A stretch of 64,000 nt of DNA, from assembly GCF_000767465.1 (NCBI RefSeq), contig NZ_CP009291.1, positions 620,001 through 684,000 of the forward strand, in the 5' to 3' direction. Shown one piece after another: positions 1 through 10,244 of this stretch; position 1 is the first letter of the stretch, and the number at the start of each line of letters is the position of its first letter. The translations under genes and the position numbers were made by a program. This stretch comes from Novosphingobium pentaromativorans US6-1. GTDB lineage: Bacteria; Pseudomonadota; Alphaproteobacteria; Sphingomonadales; Sphingomonadaceae. The notes below the pieces were generated by a model. It was not told the DNA's origin and ran no database searches. It was given only the letters and a program-made list of their open reading frames with translations.

Positions 1-510
1 GCGGCGGGCATCCCCTGGGATATCCGCAAGAGCCAGCCCTACGACGTTTACGACCGCATGGACTTCGAGATCCCGGTCGGTACCAACTCCGACTGCTATG
101 ACCGTTTCATGGTTCGCGTCGAGGAAGTGCGCCAGTCCGCGCGCATCATGAAGCAGTGCCTTGCCGAGATGCCGGAAGGTCCGGTCATGACTGCGGACCG
201 CAAGGTCGGCCCGCCCAAGCGCGGCGAGATGAAGAGCTCGATGGAATCGCTGATCCATCACTTCAAGCTCTACACCGAGGGCTTCCACGTTCCGGCCGGC
301 GAAGTCTACGTTGCCACCGAGAGCCCCAAGGGCGAATTCGGCGTCTATCTCGTCTCGGACGGTTCCAACAAGCCGTACCGCTGCAAGATCCGTCCGACCG
401 CCTTCTCGCACTTGCAGGCGATGGACTTCATGTCCAAGGGCCACATGCTGCCTGACGCGACCGCCATCCTGGGCGCCATCGACGTCGTGTTCGGGGAGTG
501 CGACCGTTGA
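1..510 (+). CDS. nuoD: NADH-quinone oxidoreductase subunit D, C-terminal part
   Basis: The open frame enters from the left edge, so only the last 169 codons are present. The product is the 49-kDa-type subunit of the peripheral arm of complex I; together with NuoB it lines the quinone site. The visible part contains the conserved stretch [20 protein letters not shown] followed by the C-terminal segment with [17 protein letters not shown] and a terminus ending near DVVFGECDR, all typical of NuoD. The stop codon at 508-510 overlaps the start of the next gene (TTGA arrangement). Upstream nuoA, nuoB and nuoC are presumably just outside the window. Confidence 0.97.
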   Translation, partial: AAGIPWDIRKSQPYDVYDRMDFEIPVGTNSDCYDRFMVRVEEVRQSARIMKQCLAEMPEGPVMTADRKVGPPKRGEMKSSMESLIHHFKLYTEGFHVPAGEVYVATESPKGEFGVYLVSDGSNKPYRCKIRPTAFSHLQAMDFMSKGHMLPDATAILGAIDVVFGECDR

Positions 511-857
511 GCAAGCTCGCAATCGCCGAGGCCATGATCGCCGCCTACAATGCGCAGGACGCCGATCTCTACGTGACCTACATGACCGACGAAGCCAGCG
601 AAGCGAACTATCGCGGCGCAGTTGTTCGTGAGGGCAAGGAAGGTACGCGTTCGGGCCTCAAGGCGGCTTTCGCCAGGTGGCCGCAGAACAGGGCCGAGAT
701 CGTTTCGCGCGAAGAGACCGACAACTACGTCGTCCTGCGCGAACACGTCACGCGCGGCCCGGCAACCGATGGCTCCGAACTTGTCGAGCCGTTCGACGTG
801 CTGGCCGTCTACAGCTTCGAAGGCGACAAGTGCTCGCGGGTGGAGTTTATCCGGTGA
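507..857 (+). CDS. NTF2/SnoaL-like small protein inserted in the nuo operon
   Basis: A 116-residue soluble protein lies between nuoD and nuoE. Its layout (N-terminal helix with [16 protein letters not shown], then alternating strand segments ending in [15 protein letters not shown]) resembles the NTF2-like/SnoaL fold used by ketosteroid isomerase relatives, but I see no certain catalytic residues. I prefer the TTG start at 507, which overlaps the nuoD stop and follows a GGGGAG ribosome-binding sequence at 493-498; a GTG at 498 is also in frame. No direct role in complex I is known to me. Position and overlap imply co-translation with nuoD. Fold call is from sequence character only. Confidence 0.75.
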   Translation: MSKLAIAEAMIAAYNAQDADLYVTYMTDEASEANYRGAVVREGKEGTRSGLKAAFARWPQNRAEIVSREETDNYVVLREHVTRGPATDGSELVEPFDVLAVYSFEGDKCSRVEFIR

Positions 858-1054
858 AATTCAACACGCTTGAACTGACCCGCGTCTGGGCGGCAGTGAC
901 GGGCCTCGTGCTCGCTGTCTGCTACTTCGGCGCGCTCTATCTCGATACCGCCCCGTCGCCCTTGCTGGCGATGCTGGTAACCGCCATCGGCGGATTTGAA
1001 ATGTTTCTTTTCGGCCAGGACCAGTGGCTGAAGCGCAGGGGTAAGCATGGCTGA
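854..1054 (+). CDS. Small two-helix membrane protein inside the nuo operon
   Basis: A 66-residue protein begins at a GTG (854) overlapping the stop of the previous gene and ends 8 bases inside nuoE. It shows two hydrophobic segments, roughly residues 9-28 and 33-52, and a basic C-terminus (QWLKRRGKHG), so it is probably an inner-membrane hairpin. I do not recognise a family. Its tight overlaps on both sides show it is translated as part of the complex I operon, and an accessory or assembly role is possible but unproven. Confidence 0.7.
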   Translation: MKFNTLELTRVWAAVTGLVLAVCYFGALYLDTAPSPLLAMLVTAIGGFEMFLFGQDQWLKRRGKHG

Positions 1055-1715
1055 CCGCTATATCGAACCCGATACGCCCGAATTGCGGGCCCGTTGGGGC
1101 AACTTCGCGTGGACCGCGGAGAATGCCGAGAAGGCTAAGGACATCGTCGCGCGCTATCCGGCGGGCCGTCAGCGTTCGGCGGTGATGCCGCTGCTCGACC
1201 TCGCCCAGCGCCAGGTCGGTGCCGAGGAAAGCACGCAAGGCTGGCTGCCGATCCCGGTGATGGAATACGTCGCGGCACAGCTCGACATGCCGATCATCCG
1301 CGTTGTCGAAGTCGCCACGTTCTACACGATGTACAACATCGCGCCGATCGGTCGCTTCCACGTTCAGGTCTGCGGCACCACGCCGTGCATGCTGCGCGGT
1401 TCTGACGACATCATCGCGGCCTGCAAGAAGCGCGGCATGAAGAAGGGCCACACCACGCCCGACGGCATGTGGTCGTTCACCGAGGTCGAGTGCATGGGCA
1501 ACTGTGCCTCCGCGCCGATGGTCCAGATCAACGACGACAACTACGAGGACCTCACTCCCGAGCGCCTCGATGCCGTGCTCGACGCGCTGGCCAAGGGCGA
1601 GACGCCCAAGGCCGGGACGCAGGAGCCGGGCCGTCACACCGTCGAACCTTCGGGTGGCCCGACCACCCTGAAGGAGATGGTCACGGAAAATCACGATTAC
1701 CGGGGAGAGTGGTAA
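1047..1715 (+). CDS. nuoE: NADH-quinone oxidoreductase subunit E
   Basis: This 222-residue protein is the 24-kDa-type subunit of the NADH dehydrogenase module. It binds the N1a [2Fe-2S] cluster through the thioredoxin-like motif C-x4-C...C-x3-C, visible as C109, C114, C149 and C153 (VQVCGTTPCM and VECMGNCASAP). The N-terminal helical domain and the ATFYTMYN segment are typical. Length is near the alphaproteobacterial norm, with a C-terminal tail of about 50 residues beyond the cluster domain. It overlaps the preceding small gene by 8 bases and is followed 3 bases later by nuoF, its functional partner. Confidence 0.98.
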   Translation: MADRYIEPDTPELRARWGNFAWTAENAEKAKDIVARYPAGRQRSAVMPLLDLAQRQVGAEESTQGWLPIPVMEYVAAQLDMPIIRVVEVATFYTMYNIAPIGRFHVQVCGTTPCMLRGSDDIIAACKKRGMKKGHTTPDGMWSFTEVECMGNCASAPMVQINDDNYEDLTPERLDAVLDALAKGETPKAGTQEPGRHTVEPSGGPTTLKEMVTENHDYRGEW

Positions 1716-1718
1716 GTC

Positions 1719-3020
1719 ATGGCTCTCGCTGACAAGGATCGCATCTTCACCAATGTCTACGGCTACCAGCCGTGGAACCTGAAGGCTGCGCAGGCACGCG
1801 GCGCCTGGGACAACACCAAGGACATCATCGCCAAGGGCCGTGATCTCATCATCGAGGAGATCAAGGCTTCGGGGCTGCGCGGCCGCGGCGGCGCAGGTTT
1901 TCCGACCGGCATGAAGTGGTCCTTCATGCCCAAGCAGCCGCCGCTCGACCATGCTGGCAATCCCAAGCCCAGCTTCCTGGTCATCAACGCGGACGAATCC
2001 GAGCCCGGTTCGTGCAAGGATCGCGAGATCATCCGTCACGATCCGCACCTGCTGCTGGAAGGCGCGCTGGTTGCCGGTTTCGCGATGGGCGCGCGTGCGG
2101 CCTACATCTACATTCGCGGTGAATACATCCGCGAGGCCGAGACGCTCTTCGCGGCGCGCGATGAAGCTTATGCGGCAGGCCTGCTGGGCAAGAACGCAGC
2201 CGGTTCGGGCTACGACTTCGACGTCTTCGTCCACCGCGGCGCGGGCGCCTACATCTGCGGTGAAGAAACCGCGATGATCGAAAGCCTCGAAGGCAAGAAG
2301 GGGCAGCCCCGCCTCAAGCCGCCGTTCCCGGCGGGTGCAGGCCTTTACGGCTGCCCGACCACGGTCAACAACGTCGAGTCCATCGCCGTTGCGCCGACCA
2401 TCATGCGCCGCGGCGCCTCGTGGTTCTCCAGCTTCGGGCGCGACAACAACAAGGGCACCAAGCTCTTCCAGATCTCGGGCCACGTGAACAAGCCGTGCGT
2501 CGTCGAAGAGGAAATGAGCATTCCCTTCAGCGAGCTGATCGAAAAGCACTGCGGCGGCATCCGCGGCGGCCGGGACAACCTGCTGGCGGTGATCCCGGGC
2601 GGTTCCTCGGTTCCGCTGGTTCCGGCCGACCAGATCTGGGACGCGCCGATGGACTTCGATGGCCTCAAGGCCGTCGGGTCGGGTCTCGGCACCGCTGCCG
2701 TGATCGTCATGGACAAGTCCACTGACATCGTTCGCGCCATTTCGCGTCTCTCGTACTTCTACAAGCACGAGTCCTGCGGCCAGTGCACGCCCTGCCGCGA
2801 AGGCACGGGCTGGATGTGGCGCGTCATGGAACGCCTGCGCACCGGTGACGCGGCGGTCGAGGAAATCGACATGCTGCAGCAGGTCACCAAGCAGGTCGAA
2901 GGCCACACCATCTGCGCCCTTGGCGACGCTGCGGCGTGGCCGATCCAGGGCCTGATCCGCCATTTCCGCCCCGAGCTGGAACGCCGGATCGCTGAAAACA
3001 TGCCGGAGGCTGCTGAGTGA
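1719..3020 (+). CDS. nuoF: NADH-quinone oxidoreductase subunit F (NADH/FMN-binding)
   Basis: The 433-residue 51-kDa-type subunit oxidises NADH through FMN and passes electrons to the N3 [4Fe-4S] cluster. The glycine-rich FMN/NADH loop [16 protein letters not shown] starts near residue 53, [15 protein letters not shown] follows, and the NADH-site segment [16 protein letters not shown] is in the middle. The cluster ligands are C353, C356, C359 ([12 protein letters not shown]) and C399 (TICALG). Nothing is missing. The stop codon overlaps the GTG start of the unusual gene at 3017. Confidence 0.98.
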   Translation: MALADKDRIFTNVYGYQPWNLKAAQARGAWDNTKDIIAKGRDLIIEEIKASGLRGRGGAGFPTGMKWSFMPKQPPLDHAGNPKPSFLVINADESEPGSCKDREIIRHDPHLLLEGALVAGFAMGARAAYIYIRGEYIREAETLFAARDEAYAAGLLGKNAAGSGYDFDVFVHRGAGAYICGEETAMIESLEGKKGQPRLKPPFPAGAGLYGCPTTVNNVESIAVAPTIMRRGASWFSSFGRDNNKGTKLFQISGHVNKPCVVEEEMSIPFSELIEKHCGGIRGGRDNLLAVIPGGSSVPLVPADQIWDAPMDFDGLKAVGSGLGTAAVIVMDKSTDIVRAISRLSYFYKHESCGQCTPCREGTGWMWRVMERLRTGDAAVEEIDMLQQVTKQVEGHTICALGDAAAWPIQGLIRHFRPELERRIAENMPEAAE

Positions 3021-3733
3021 GGGCTGCTTTTCGCCTTGGGATTGCTTTGCTGGTATTCGGCGGGACTTGCTGCGAAGCTGGGGCCGCGCAGGTGCTGAAA
3101 CCCGAGTTGCAGACGGGGTCACGCATTCCGGTAAAGCCAAAGCAGGTGACGGGTCGTGAGCGCAGGGCCCTGCTGAAGGATTTTGCCTCTTGTGTGTTTC
3201 GCAGTCAGCCGGACAGAGTGGACTATTTCCTCCGTCATAGTGACATGACAGATTTCGATCCGGGTTTGGGCAACATTGTCGGTTATCTGCGACTCGATAA
3301 ATGTCTTGGCGCGCAGGAAGTTGGCATTACTCAGATGGGTGCCGAGTTCAGCACGCACGCCTTGCGGGGCTTGCTGGCTGAGCAAGCCTACTTAGACAAC
3401 CGCAAGGCTCAGCCAGAGAACGGTGTCGAGCAATCTGTGCCGCGCCCTTCCTACGCGAAAGCTGCAGATGTTAGCCGCGCTCAGGCCTTGGGTGCCTTCG
3501 CCGATTGCGTGGTCGCGCAGAATAGCGCAGATGCCGACAACTTAATGCGTACCGGTTGGGGAACAGTGGAAGAGAAGCAAGCAGCCAAGGCATTGGTGCC
3601 CACGCTAGGCGCCTGCTTGCCCCAAGGGGAAACAATTTCACTTAGAATAGAGGACGTTCGCGGCTTTGTCGCAGACGGACTGTGGCAACGCTTTGAAGCG
3701 CCCATGCCTGTAACATATGAGGGGAAACCCTGA
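3017..3733 (+). CDS. Putative secreted protein between nuoF and nuoG
   Basis: A 238-residue protein starts at GTG 3017, overlapping the nuoF stop, and its own stop overlaps the ATG of nuoG by one base. The N-terminus ([25 protein letters not shown]) looks like a Sec signal peptide cleaved after about residue 24. The rest has two related-looking segments, each with a cysteine in a similar setting ([20 protein letters not shown] near residue 55 and [20 protein letters not shown] near residue 158), which suggests an internal duplication. Base composition is visibly less GC-rich than the surrounding nuo genes. I do not recognise the family. A periplasmic product is odd inside an operon for an inner-membrane complex. 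Confidence 0.85.
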   Translation: MRAAFRLGIALLVFGGTCCEAGAAQVLKPELQTGSRIPVKPKQVTGRERRALLKDFASCVFRSQPDRVDYFLRHSDMTDFDPGLGNIVGYLRLDKCLGAQEVGITQMGAEFSTHALRGLLAEQAYLDNRKAQPENGVEQSVPRPSYAKAADVSRAQALGAFADCVVAQNSADADNLMRTGWGTVEEKQAAKALVPTLGACLPQGETISLRIEDVRGFVADGLWQRFEAPMPVTYEGKP

Positions 3734-5751
3734 TGCCTAAAGTTACCGTAGACGGCGTAGAACTCGAGGTCCCTGCAGGCGCTACCGTGCTGCAGGCCTG
3801 CGAACTCGCCGGCAAGGAAATCCCGCGCTTCTGCTATCATGAGCGCCTGTCGATTGCGGGCAACTGCCGCATGTGCCTCGTCGAGGTGAAGCCCGGACCG
3901 CCCAAGCCGCAGGCTTCGTGCGCGCTTCCGGCCACCGAAGGACAGGAGATCCGCACCGACTCCGAAATGGTCAAGAAGGCGCGGGAAGGGGTGATGGAGT
4001 TCCTCCTCATCAACCACCCGCTCGACTGCCCGATCTGCGACCAGGGCGGCGAATGCGACCTGCAGGACCAGTCGGTGGCCTATGGCCGCGGCGCCTCGCG
4101 CTATGACGAGAACAAGCGCGCGGTCACCGAGAAATACATGGGCCCGCTCATCAAGACGACGATGACGCGCTGCATCCACTGCACCCGCTGCGTGCGTTTC
4201 TCGGAAGAGATCGCCGGCGTGGACGAGATCGGCGCGCTCTATCGCGGCGAGAACATGCAGATCACGACCTATCTCGAACATGCTGCCAAGCACGAGATGT
4301 CGGCCAACGTGATCGACCTTTGCCCGGTCGGCGCGCTGACTTCGCGCCCCTATGCCTACGAAGCGCGTCCCTGGGAGCTGAAGAAGACCCTCGGGATCGA
4401 CGTTTCCGATGCGATCGGCGCGAACATCCGCATCGACAGCCGCGGCCGCGAAGTGCTTCGCGTGCTCCCGCGCATCAACGACGATGTCAACGAGGAATGG
4501 ATCTCGGACAAGGCGCGCTACCAGGTCGACGGCCTGACCAAGCGCCGCCTCGACAAGCCGTTCCTGCGCCGTGACGGCAAGCTGGTTCCGGCTAGCTGGG
4601 GTGAGGCCTTTGCCGCGATCGCCTCGCTCAATCCGGGCAATTCGATTGCCGCGGTTGCCGGCGACATGCTCGACTGCGAGACGATGTTCGCGGCCAGCAA
4701 GCTGGTCGGCGCGCTTGGCTCGAACCTGCTCGAAGGTCGCCAGACCGGCATGGACTACGACACCTCGAGCCTGGCCGCGGTGAACTTCAACTCCACGCTC
4801 GGTGGCATCGAGACTGCCGACGCAATCCTGGTCGTGGGCAGCAACGTGCGCGCCGAAGCGCCGTTGGTGAACGTGCGACTGCGCAAGGCCGTGAAGGGCG
4901 GCGCGAAGGTGTTCCTCGTCGGTCCGGAGTGGGAAACCACGTTCGGCGGCGAGTTCCTCGGCGATGACCTTTCGGTTCTCGGCAAGCTTCCGGCCCATGT
5001 CGGCGAAGCGCTCAAGGGCGCGGCGCGTCCGGCGATCATCGTCGGCGGAGCAGGGCTGGGCCGTGGCGGCCTCGAAGCGGCTCTGGCGCTCGCGGGCGAG
5101 TTCAATCTCGTTCGCGATCTGGAAGACGGCACCAGGTGGAACGGCTTCAACGTCCTGCACATGGCGGCTTCGCGCATGGGCGGGCTGATGCTCGGCTACG
5201 CGCAGAAGGGCGGCATCGCCGACATCGTCGCAGCCAAGCCCAAGGTCCTGCTCTCGCTCGGTGCGGACGAAGTGGACTATACCCGCTTCGCCGACTCGAT
5301 GATCGTCTACATCGGTCATCACGGCGACAAGGGCGCGCACGCAGCAGACGTGATCCTGCCGGCTGCGGCCTATACCGAAAAGGCCGGTACCTACGTGAAT
5401 ACCGAAGGGCGCGTGCAGATGGCCGACAAGGCCGTCTTCGCTCCGGGCGATGCGCGTGAGGACTGGTCGATCCTGCGGGCCCTGGCCGATGCTTTCGGCG
5501 TTTCGGTGGGCTTTGACAGCTTCGAGGAATTGCGCGCTGCGATGATTTCCGAGGTCCCGGCCCTTGGCATCGAGGGTCTGGCCGACTACGGGAGCGACCT
5601 GCCTGCTGGTGGCGGTTCTGCCGCCGGCGTGATCGCCTATCCGGTCAAGGACTTCTACATGACCAACCCCATCGCCCGCGCCAGTGCGACGATGCAGCGC
5701 TGTTCGGCTGAACTGCTGCACGGCGAGGAGATTGCGGAGGCTGCGGAATGA
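3733..5751 (+). CDS. nuoG: NADH-quinone oxidoreductase subunit G
   Basis: The 672-residue 75-kDa-type subunit carries the electron chain of the peripheral arm. Visible ligands are C34, C45, C48 and C63 for the N1b [2Fe-2S] cluster, H95, C99, C102 and C108 ([14 protein letters not shown]) for N5, and C147, C150, C153 and C197 for N4. The remainder is a molybdopterin-oxidoreductase-like domain without cofactor function, as is usual in NuoG. The length fits alphaproteobacterial forms of about 670-690 residues. The stop overlaps the nuoH ATG (ATGA). Confidence 0.98.
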   Translation: MPKVTVDGVELEVPAGATVLQACELAGKEIPRFCYHERLSIAGNCRMCLVEVKPGPPKPQASCALPATEGQEIRTDSEMVKKAREGVMEFLLINHPLDCPICDQGGECDLQDQSVAYGRGASRYDENKRAVTEKYMGPLIKTTMTRCIHCTRCVRFSEEIAGVDEIGALYRGENMQITTYLEHAAKHEMSANVIDLCPVGALTSRPYAYEARPWELKKTLGIDVSDAIGANIRIDSRGREVLRVLPRINDDVNEEWISDKARYQVDGLTKRRLDKPFLRRDGKLVPASWGEAFAAIASLNPGNSIAAVAGDMLDCETMFAASKLVGALGSNLLEGRQTGMDYDTSSLAAVNFNSTLGGIETADAILVVGSNVRAEAPLVNVRLRKAVKGGAKVFLVGPEWETTFGGEFLGDDLSVLGKLPAHVGEALKGAARPAIIVGGAGLGRGGLEAALALAGEFNLVRDLEDGTRWNGFNVLHMAASRMGGLMLGYAQKGGIADIVAAKPKVLLSLGADEVDYTRFADSMIVYIGHHGDKGAHAADVILPAAAYTEKAGTYVNTEGRVQMADKAVFAPGDAREDWSILRALADAFGVSVGFDSFEELRAAMISEVPALGIEGLADYGSDLPAGGGSAAGVIAYPVKDFYMTNPIARASATMQRCSAELLHGEEIAEAAE

Positions 5752-6794
5752 CCGCTTTCTTCCAATCCCTCGGCATGTCCCACGACTGGGCGTGGTTCGT
5801 CTCGACGATCTGCGGCATCCTGCTGATCGCGCTGCCGCTGCTGCTCGGTGTGGCGATGATCATCTACGCGGACCGCAAGATCTGGGCGGCCATGGCGCTG
5901 CGCCGCGGCCCCAATGTCGTCGGCCCGTTCGGTCTGCTTCAGTCCTTCGCGGACGGCCTCAAGGTCTTCCTTCAGGAAACCATCATTCCCTCGGCCGCGA
6001 ACAAGGGCATCTTCCTGATCGCCCCTGTCGTGACCTTCACCGTGGCGCTGATGGCCTGGGCGGTGATCCCGTTCAATTCGGGCGCGATCCTCGCCGATAT
6101 CAATGTCGGTCTGCTCTACGTTCTCGCGATCAGTTCGCTGGGCGTTTACGGCACGATCATGGCGGGCTGGGCTTCGAACTCGAAGTACCCGTTCTTCTCG
6201 GCGATGCGCGCTTCGGCGCAGATGATTTCCTATGAAGTCTCGATCGGCTTCATCCTGATCTGCGTCGTCCTGTGGGCCGGCACGTTCAACCTGAACGACA
6301 TCGTCTGGGCGCAGAAGGGCCATGTCTTCGGCATCTTCAACGGCTTTGCGTTCAATCCGCTGCTGTTCCCGATGTGGGTGATGTTCCTGATCTCGGGCAT
6401 GGCCGAGACGCAGCGCGCTCCCTTCGACCTGACTGAAGCGGAATCCGAGCTCGTCGCCGGTTACCAGACCGAGTACTCGTCGATGGCTTTCGCCGCCTAC
6501 TGGCTTGGTGAATATGCCAACGTCCTGCTGATGTGCGCGCTCAACGCGACGCTGTTCTTCGGGGGCTGGCTGCCGCCGCTCGACATTCCGATCCTGTACC
6601 TGGTTCCGGGCTTCATCTGGTTCCTGCTCAAGGTACTGTTCTTCTTCTTCGTGTTCAGCTGGGTGAAGGCGACCGTCCCGCGGTACCGCTACGACCAGCT
6701 GATGCGTCTGGGCTGGAAGGTCTTCCTGCCCGTATCGCTGCTGTTCGTCGTACTCGTCAGCGGCTACCTCATGGCTACCGGACACTTCGCATGA
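5748..6794 (+). CDS. nuoH: NADH-quinone oxidoreductase subunit H
   Basis: A 348-residue membrane protein with about eight transmembrane helices, the ND1-type subunit that joins the quinone chamber to the proton-pumping arm. Conserved segments are seen: [20 protein letters not shown] in the first cytoplasmic loop, [19 protein letters not shown], and the acidic [19 protein letters not shown] loop that helps form the quinone access path. It overlaps nuoG by four bases and nuoI by four bases. Confidence 0.98.
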   Translation: MTAFFQSLGMSHDWAWFVSTICGILLIALPLLLGVAMIIYADRKIWAAMALRRGPNVVGPFGLLQSFADGLKVFLQETIIPSAANKGIFLIAPVVTFTVALMAWAVIPFNSGAILADINVGLLYVLAISSLGVYGTIMAGWASNSKYPFFSAMRASAQMISYEVSIGFILICVVLWAGTFNLNDIVWAQKGHVFGIFNGFAFNPLLFPMWVMFLISGMAETQRAPFDLTEAESELVAGYQTEYSSMAFAAYWLGEYANVLLMCALNATLFFGGWLPPLDIPILYLVPGFIWFLLKVLFFFFVFSWVKATVPRYRYDQLMRLGWKVFLPVSLLFVVLVSGYLMATGHFA

Positions 6795-7276
6795 CCGTCG
6801 GACACCTCATCAAGAGCTTCACGCTCTGGGAGTTCGTGAAGGCGCACTGGCTCACCTTGAAGTACTTCTTCAAGCCCAAGGCGACGATCAACTACCCCTT
6901 CGAGAAGAACCCGCTTTCGCCCCGCTTTCGCGGTGAGCACGCCCTGCGCCGTTATCCCAACGGCGAGGAACGCTGCATCGCGTGCAAGCTGTGCGAGGCG
7001 ATCTGCCCGGCGCAGGCGATCACCATCGAGGCCGCCCCGCGTGCCGACGGTTCGAGGCGCACCACGCGCTACGACATCGATATGACGAAGTGCATCTACT
7101 GCGGCTTCTGCCAGGAAGCCTGCCCGGTCGATGCAATCGTCGAAGGGCCGAACTTCGAATACGCGACCGAAACGCGCGAAGAACTGCTCTACGACAAGGC
7201 TAAGCTGTTGGCGAACGGGGACAAGTGGGAGCGGGCCATTGCCGCGAACCTTGAAGCCGATGCGCCGTATCGCTAG
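6791..7276 (+). CDS. nuoI: NADH-quinone oxidoreductase subunit I
   Basis: A 161-residue ferredoxin-like subunit (TYKY type) carrying clusters N6a and N6b. Two C-x2-C-x2-C-x3-CP motifs are present: C62, C65, C68, C72 and C101, C104, C107, C111. The N-terminal amphipathic segment anchors the protein to the membrane arm. I use the ATG at 6791, which overlaps the nuoH stop; upstream in-frame extensions have no family similarity. Confidence 0.98.
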   Translation: MTVGHLIKSFTLWEFVKAHWLTLKYFFKPKATINYPFEKNPLSPRFRGEHALRRYPNGEERCIACKLCEAICPAQAITIEAAPRADGSRRTTRYDIDMTKCIYCGFCQEACPVDAIVEGPNFEYATETREELLYDKAKLLANGDKWERAIAANLEADAPYR

Positions 7277-7291
7277 GGGCGCGCCGAGGTC

Positions 7292-7909
7292 ATGATTCAC
7301 GTATTTGCCTTCTACCTCTTCGCCGTGATCACCATCGCGTCCGCCGTGACGACGATCACTGCCCGCAACCCGGTCCACTCGGTCCTCTGGCTGATCCTGG
7401 CGTTCTTCAACGCCGCCGGCCTGATGGTGCTGACCGGCGCCGAGTTCATCGCGATGCTGCTCGTCATTGTCTATGTCGGCGCGGTTGCGGTGCTCTTCCT
7501 GTTCGTCGTCATGATGCTCGACATCGACTTCGCCGAACTGCGTGCCGGGTTCGTCAGGAACTTCCCGCTGGGCCTGCTCGTCGCAATCGTCTTGCTGGCC
7601 GAGATGGTCCTGGGCATCGGTGCCTACCGCGCCGGCGCGATGGACCTTGGCTCGCCCGACGGCACCGCCGCGACGCCTGCCGGGGCCAGCAACATCGAGG
7701 CCATCGGTGGCCTCCTTTACAGCCGCTACCTCTTCCTGTTCGAAGCCGCGGGCATCATCCTGCTCGTCGCGATGATCGGCGCCATCGTGCTGACCCATCG
7801 CCAGCGTTCGGACACCCGGGGCCAGAAGATCTCCAAGCAGATCATGCGCCGTCCCGATGAAGCGACCGTCAACGTCAAGCCCGAAGTGGGCAAGGGGGTC
7901 CAGCTGTGA
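7292..7909 (+). CDS. nuoJ: NADH-quinone oxidoreductase subunit J
   Basis: A 205-residue membrane subunit (ND6 type) with about five hydrophobic helices. The family signature is seen in [19 protein letters not shown] and in the kinked third helix around [21 protein letters not shown] soluble C-terminal tail of about 40 residues follows the last helix. It starts 15 bases after nuoI and overlaps nuoK by four bases. Confidence 0.97.
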   Translation: MIHVFAFYLFAVITIASAVTTITARNPVHSVLWLILAFFNAAGLMVLTGAEFIAMLLVIVYVGAVAVLFLFVVMMLDIDFAELRAGFVRNFPLGLLVAIVLLAEMVLGIGAYRAGAMDLGSPDGTAATPAGASNIEAIGGLLYSRYLFLFEAAGIILLVAMIGAIVLTHRQRSDTRGQKISKQIMRRPDEATVNVKPEVGKGVQL

Positions 7910-8211
7910 TCGGTATCGAACACTATGTCGTGGTCAGCTCGATCCTTTTCGTGCTCGGCGTTCTCGGCATCTTCCTGAACCGCAAGAACATCATTGTCAT
8001 CCTGATGGCGATCGAACTGATCCTGCTTGCGGTGAACATCAACCTCGTCGCCTTCAGCTCCTTCCTGGGAGACCTGACCGGGCAGATCTTCGCCATGTTC
8101 GTTCTGACCGTGGCGGCGGGCGAGGCCGCAGTGGGGCTTGCTATCCTCGTGATCTATTTCCGTGGCCGCGGCAGCATCGCCGTCGACGACGTCAACCGGA
8201 TGAAGGGATAA
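7906..8211 (+). CDS. nuoK: NADH-quinone oxidoreductase subunit K
   Basis: A 101-residue, three-helix subunit (ND4L type). The start is a GTG at 7906 overlapping the nuoJ stop. Conserved acidic residues lie in the membrane helices, in [19 protein letters not shown] and in [14 protein letters not shown], and they are part of the proton path of the membrane arm. Length is exactly typical. Confidence 0.97.
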   Translation: MIGIEHYVVVSSILFVLGVLGIFLNRKNIIVILMAIELILLAVNINLVAFSSFLGDLTGQIFAMFVLTVAAGEAAVGLAILVIYFRGRGSIAVDDVNRMKG

Positions 8212-8215
8212 GGCC

Positions 8216-10243
8216 TTGCAGTCGATCCTGCTCATCGTCTTCCTGCCGCTCCTGGCAGCGATCATCGCCGGGCTTGGCAACAAGCAGCTCGGCAATGTTC
8301 CGGCAAAGGTGGTCACCACCGGCGCCCTGTTCATTGCCTGTGCACTGTCCTGGCCGATCTTCATCAGCTTCCTGACGGGCAGCGCCGAAGCGACCGTCGT
8401 ACCGGTGCTGACCTGGGTGAAGTCGGGGCCGATGGCCTTTGACTGGGCCCTGCGCGTCGACACCCTGACCGCGGTCATGCTGGTGGTCGTCACGTCGGTT
8501 TCGGCGCTCGTGCACCTCTATTCGTGGGGTTACATGGACGAGGAGCCGGATCAGCCGCGCTTCTTCGCCTACCTCTCGCTGTTCACTTTCGCCATGCTCA
8601 TGCTGGTGACCGCGGACAACCTGGTGCAGATGTTCTTCGGTTGGGAAGGCGTCGGTCTGGCCTCGTACCTGCTGATCGGCTTCTGGTTCCGCAAGCCTTC
8701 GGCCTGCGCTGCCGCCATCAAGGCCTTCGTGGTCAACCGCGTCGGTGACCTTGGCTTCATGCTTGGCATCTTCGGTACGTTCCTGGTCTTCGGCACCGTC
8801 TCGATCCCCGAGATCCTGCATGCGGCACCGGGCATGGCGGGTTCGACGATCGGTTTCCTTGGCCATCGTTTCGACACCATGACCGTCCTGTGCCTGCTGC
8901 TGTTCATCGGTGCGATGGGCAAGTCGGCACAGCTCGGCCTGCACACCTGGCTTCCGGACGCGATGGAAGGCCCGACCCCGGTTTCGGCGCTGATCCACGC
9001 GGCGACCATGGTCACCGCCGGCGTCTTCATGGTCTGCCGTCTTTCGCCGATGTTCGAGACCAGCCCGACGGCGATGGCCTTCATCACCGTGATCGGCGGC
9101 GCGACCTGCTTCTTCGCGGCGACGATCGGCTGCACCCAGTGGGACATCAAGCGCGTGATCGCGTACTCGACCTGCTCGCAGCTCGGCTACATGTTCTTCG
9201 CCGCTGGTGTGGGCGCGTACGGTGCGGCCATGTTCCACCTGTTCACGCACGCCTTCTTCAAGGCGCTGCTGTTCCTGGGTGCCGGTTCGGTCATCCATGC
9301 GATGCACCACGAGCAGGACATGCGCTTCTACGGCGATCTGCGTAAGCACATCCCGATAACCTTCTGGACGATGACGGCCGGTACGCTCGCCATCACCGGC
9401 GTGGGTGTGTTCGGTGTGGGCTTCGCCGGCTTCCACTCGAAGGACGCGATCCTCGAGGCGGCCTATGCCGCGGGCAGCGCCTCGGGCAGCTTCGCCTTCT
9501 GGATGGGTATCTTCGCTGCTTTGATGACCAGCTTCTATTCCTGGCGTCTGGTGTTCCTGACTTTCTTCGGCAAGCCGCGCTGGGCCGGTTCGGAGCACAT
9601 CCAGCACGCCGTGCACCATCACCACGAGGATCCTTCGGAGGAAGCCGGGCATGACAACCATGTCCACAATCCCGAAGGCACTGCCGGCTATCATCCGCAT
9701 GAAAGCCCGCTGGTCATGCTGATCCCGCTGCTGGTTCTCGCCTTTGGCGCGGTTGCCGCAGGTTATGTGTTCCAGCACGAGTTCGTCAGCGAAGGTACCG
9801 GCGAATTCTGGAAGGGCGCACTGGTGTTCCACGAACACCTGATCCACGCGATGCACTCGATCCCCGAGCTCATCAAATGGAGCCCGTTCATCGTGATGGT
9901 CATCGGTCTGGTCACCGCCTGGTACGGTTACATCCGCAACACCAGGTTCCCGGCGGCGGTCGCAGAGCAACTCGGGCCGATCTACACCTTCGTGTACCGC
10001 AAGTGGATGTTCGACGAGCTATACCACTACCTGTTCGTGGTTCCGGCATTCTGGCTCGGCCGCGTGTTCTGGAAGCAGGGCGACGTGGGTCTGATCGACC
10101 GCTTCGGTCCCAACGGCGCGGCCTGGGTCGTCGCCAAGGGTTCGACTTACGCACAGAAAGTCCAGTCGGGCTATCTCTACAGTTACGCACTAGTCATGCT
10201 GCTGGGCCTTGTCGGCGCCATCAGCTGGGTGATCGCGGGATAA
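8216..10243 (+). CDS. nuoL: NADH-quinone oxidoreductase subunit L
   Basis: A 675-residue antiporter-like subunit (ND5 type). The start is TTG at 8216, four bases after nuoK, and gives the expected N-terminus [15 protein letters not shown]. The conserved core [20 protein letters not shown] and the [14 protein letters not shown] segment are present, as is the C-terminal extension that forms the long lateral helix. A histidine-rich, charged loop (about residues 462-498, with a run of four His plus many acidic residues) sits between membrane helices and is longer than in E. coli NuoL. Confidence 0.97.
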   Translation: MQSILLIVFLPLLAAIIAGLGNKQLGNVPAKVVTTGALFIACALSWPIFISFLTGSAEATVVPVLTWVKSGPMAFDWALRVDTLTAVMLVVVTSVSALVHLYSWGYMDEEPDQPRFFAYLSLFTFAMLMLVTADNLVQMFFGWEGVGLASYLLIGFWFRKPSACAAAIKAFVVNRVGDLGFMLGIFGTFLVFGTVSIPEILHAAPGMAGSTIGFLGHRFDTMTVLCLLLFIGAMGKSAQLGLHTWLPDAMEGPTPVSALIHAATMVTAGVFMVCRLSPMFETSPTAMAFITVIGGATCFFAATIGCTQWDIKRVIAYSTCSQLGYMFFAAGVGAYGAAMFHLFTHAFFKALLFLGAGSVIHAMHHEQDMRFYGDLRKHIPITFWTMTAGTLAITGVGVFGVGFAGFHSKDAILEAAYAAGSASGSFAFWMGIFAALMTSFYSWRLVFLTFFGKPRWAGSEHIQHAVHHHHEDPSEEAGHDNHVHNPEGTAGYHPHESPLVMLIPLLVLAFGAVAAGYVFQHEFVSEGTGEFWKGALVFHEHLIHAMHSIPELIKWSPFIVMVIGLVTAWYGYIRNTRFPAAVAEQLGPIYTFVYRKWMFDELYHYLFVVPAFWLGRVFWKQGDVGLIDRFGPNGAAWVVAKGSTYAQKVQSGYLYSYALVMLLGLVGAISWVIAG

Positions 10244-10244
10244 G

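Noticed and set aside
861..3140. Long antisense open frame (759 codons) opposite nuoE and nuoF
   Set aside because: It is a codon-bias shadow in GC-rich DNA; the opposite strand encodes complete complex I subunits with all cofactor ligands, and the shadow translation has low-complexity Arg/Ala/Asp composition.
3481..5721. Long antisense open frame (746 codons) opposite nuoG
   Set aside because: Same reason: nuoG is intact on the plus strand and the antisense product shows no domain character. Similar shadows at 8192-9970, 10221-11966, 48826-51204 and 34596-38180 were also discarded.
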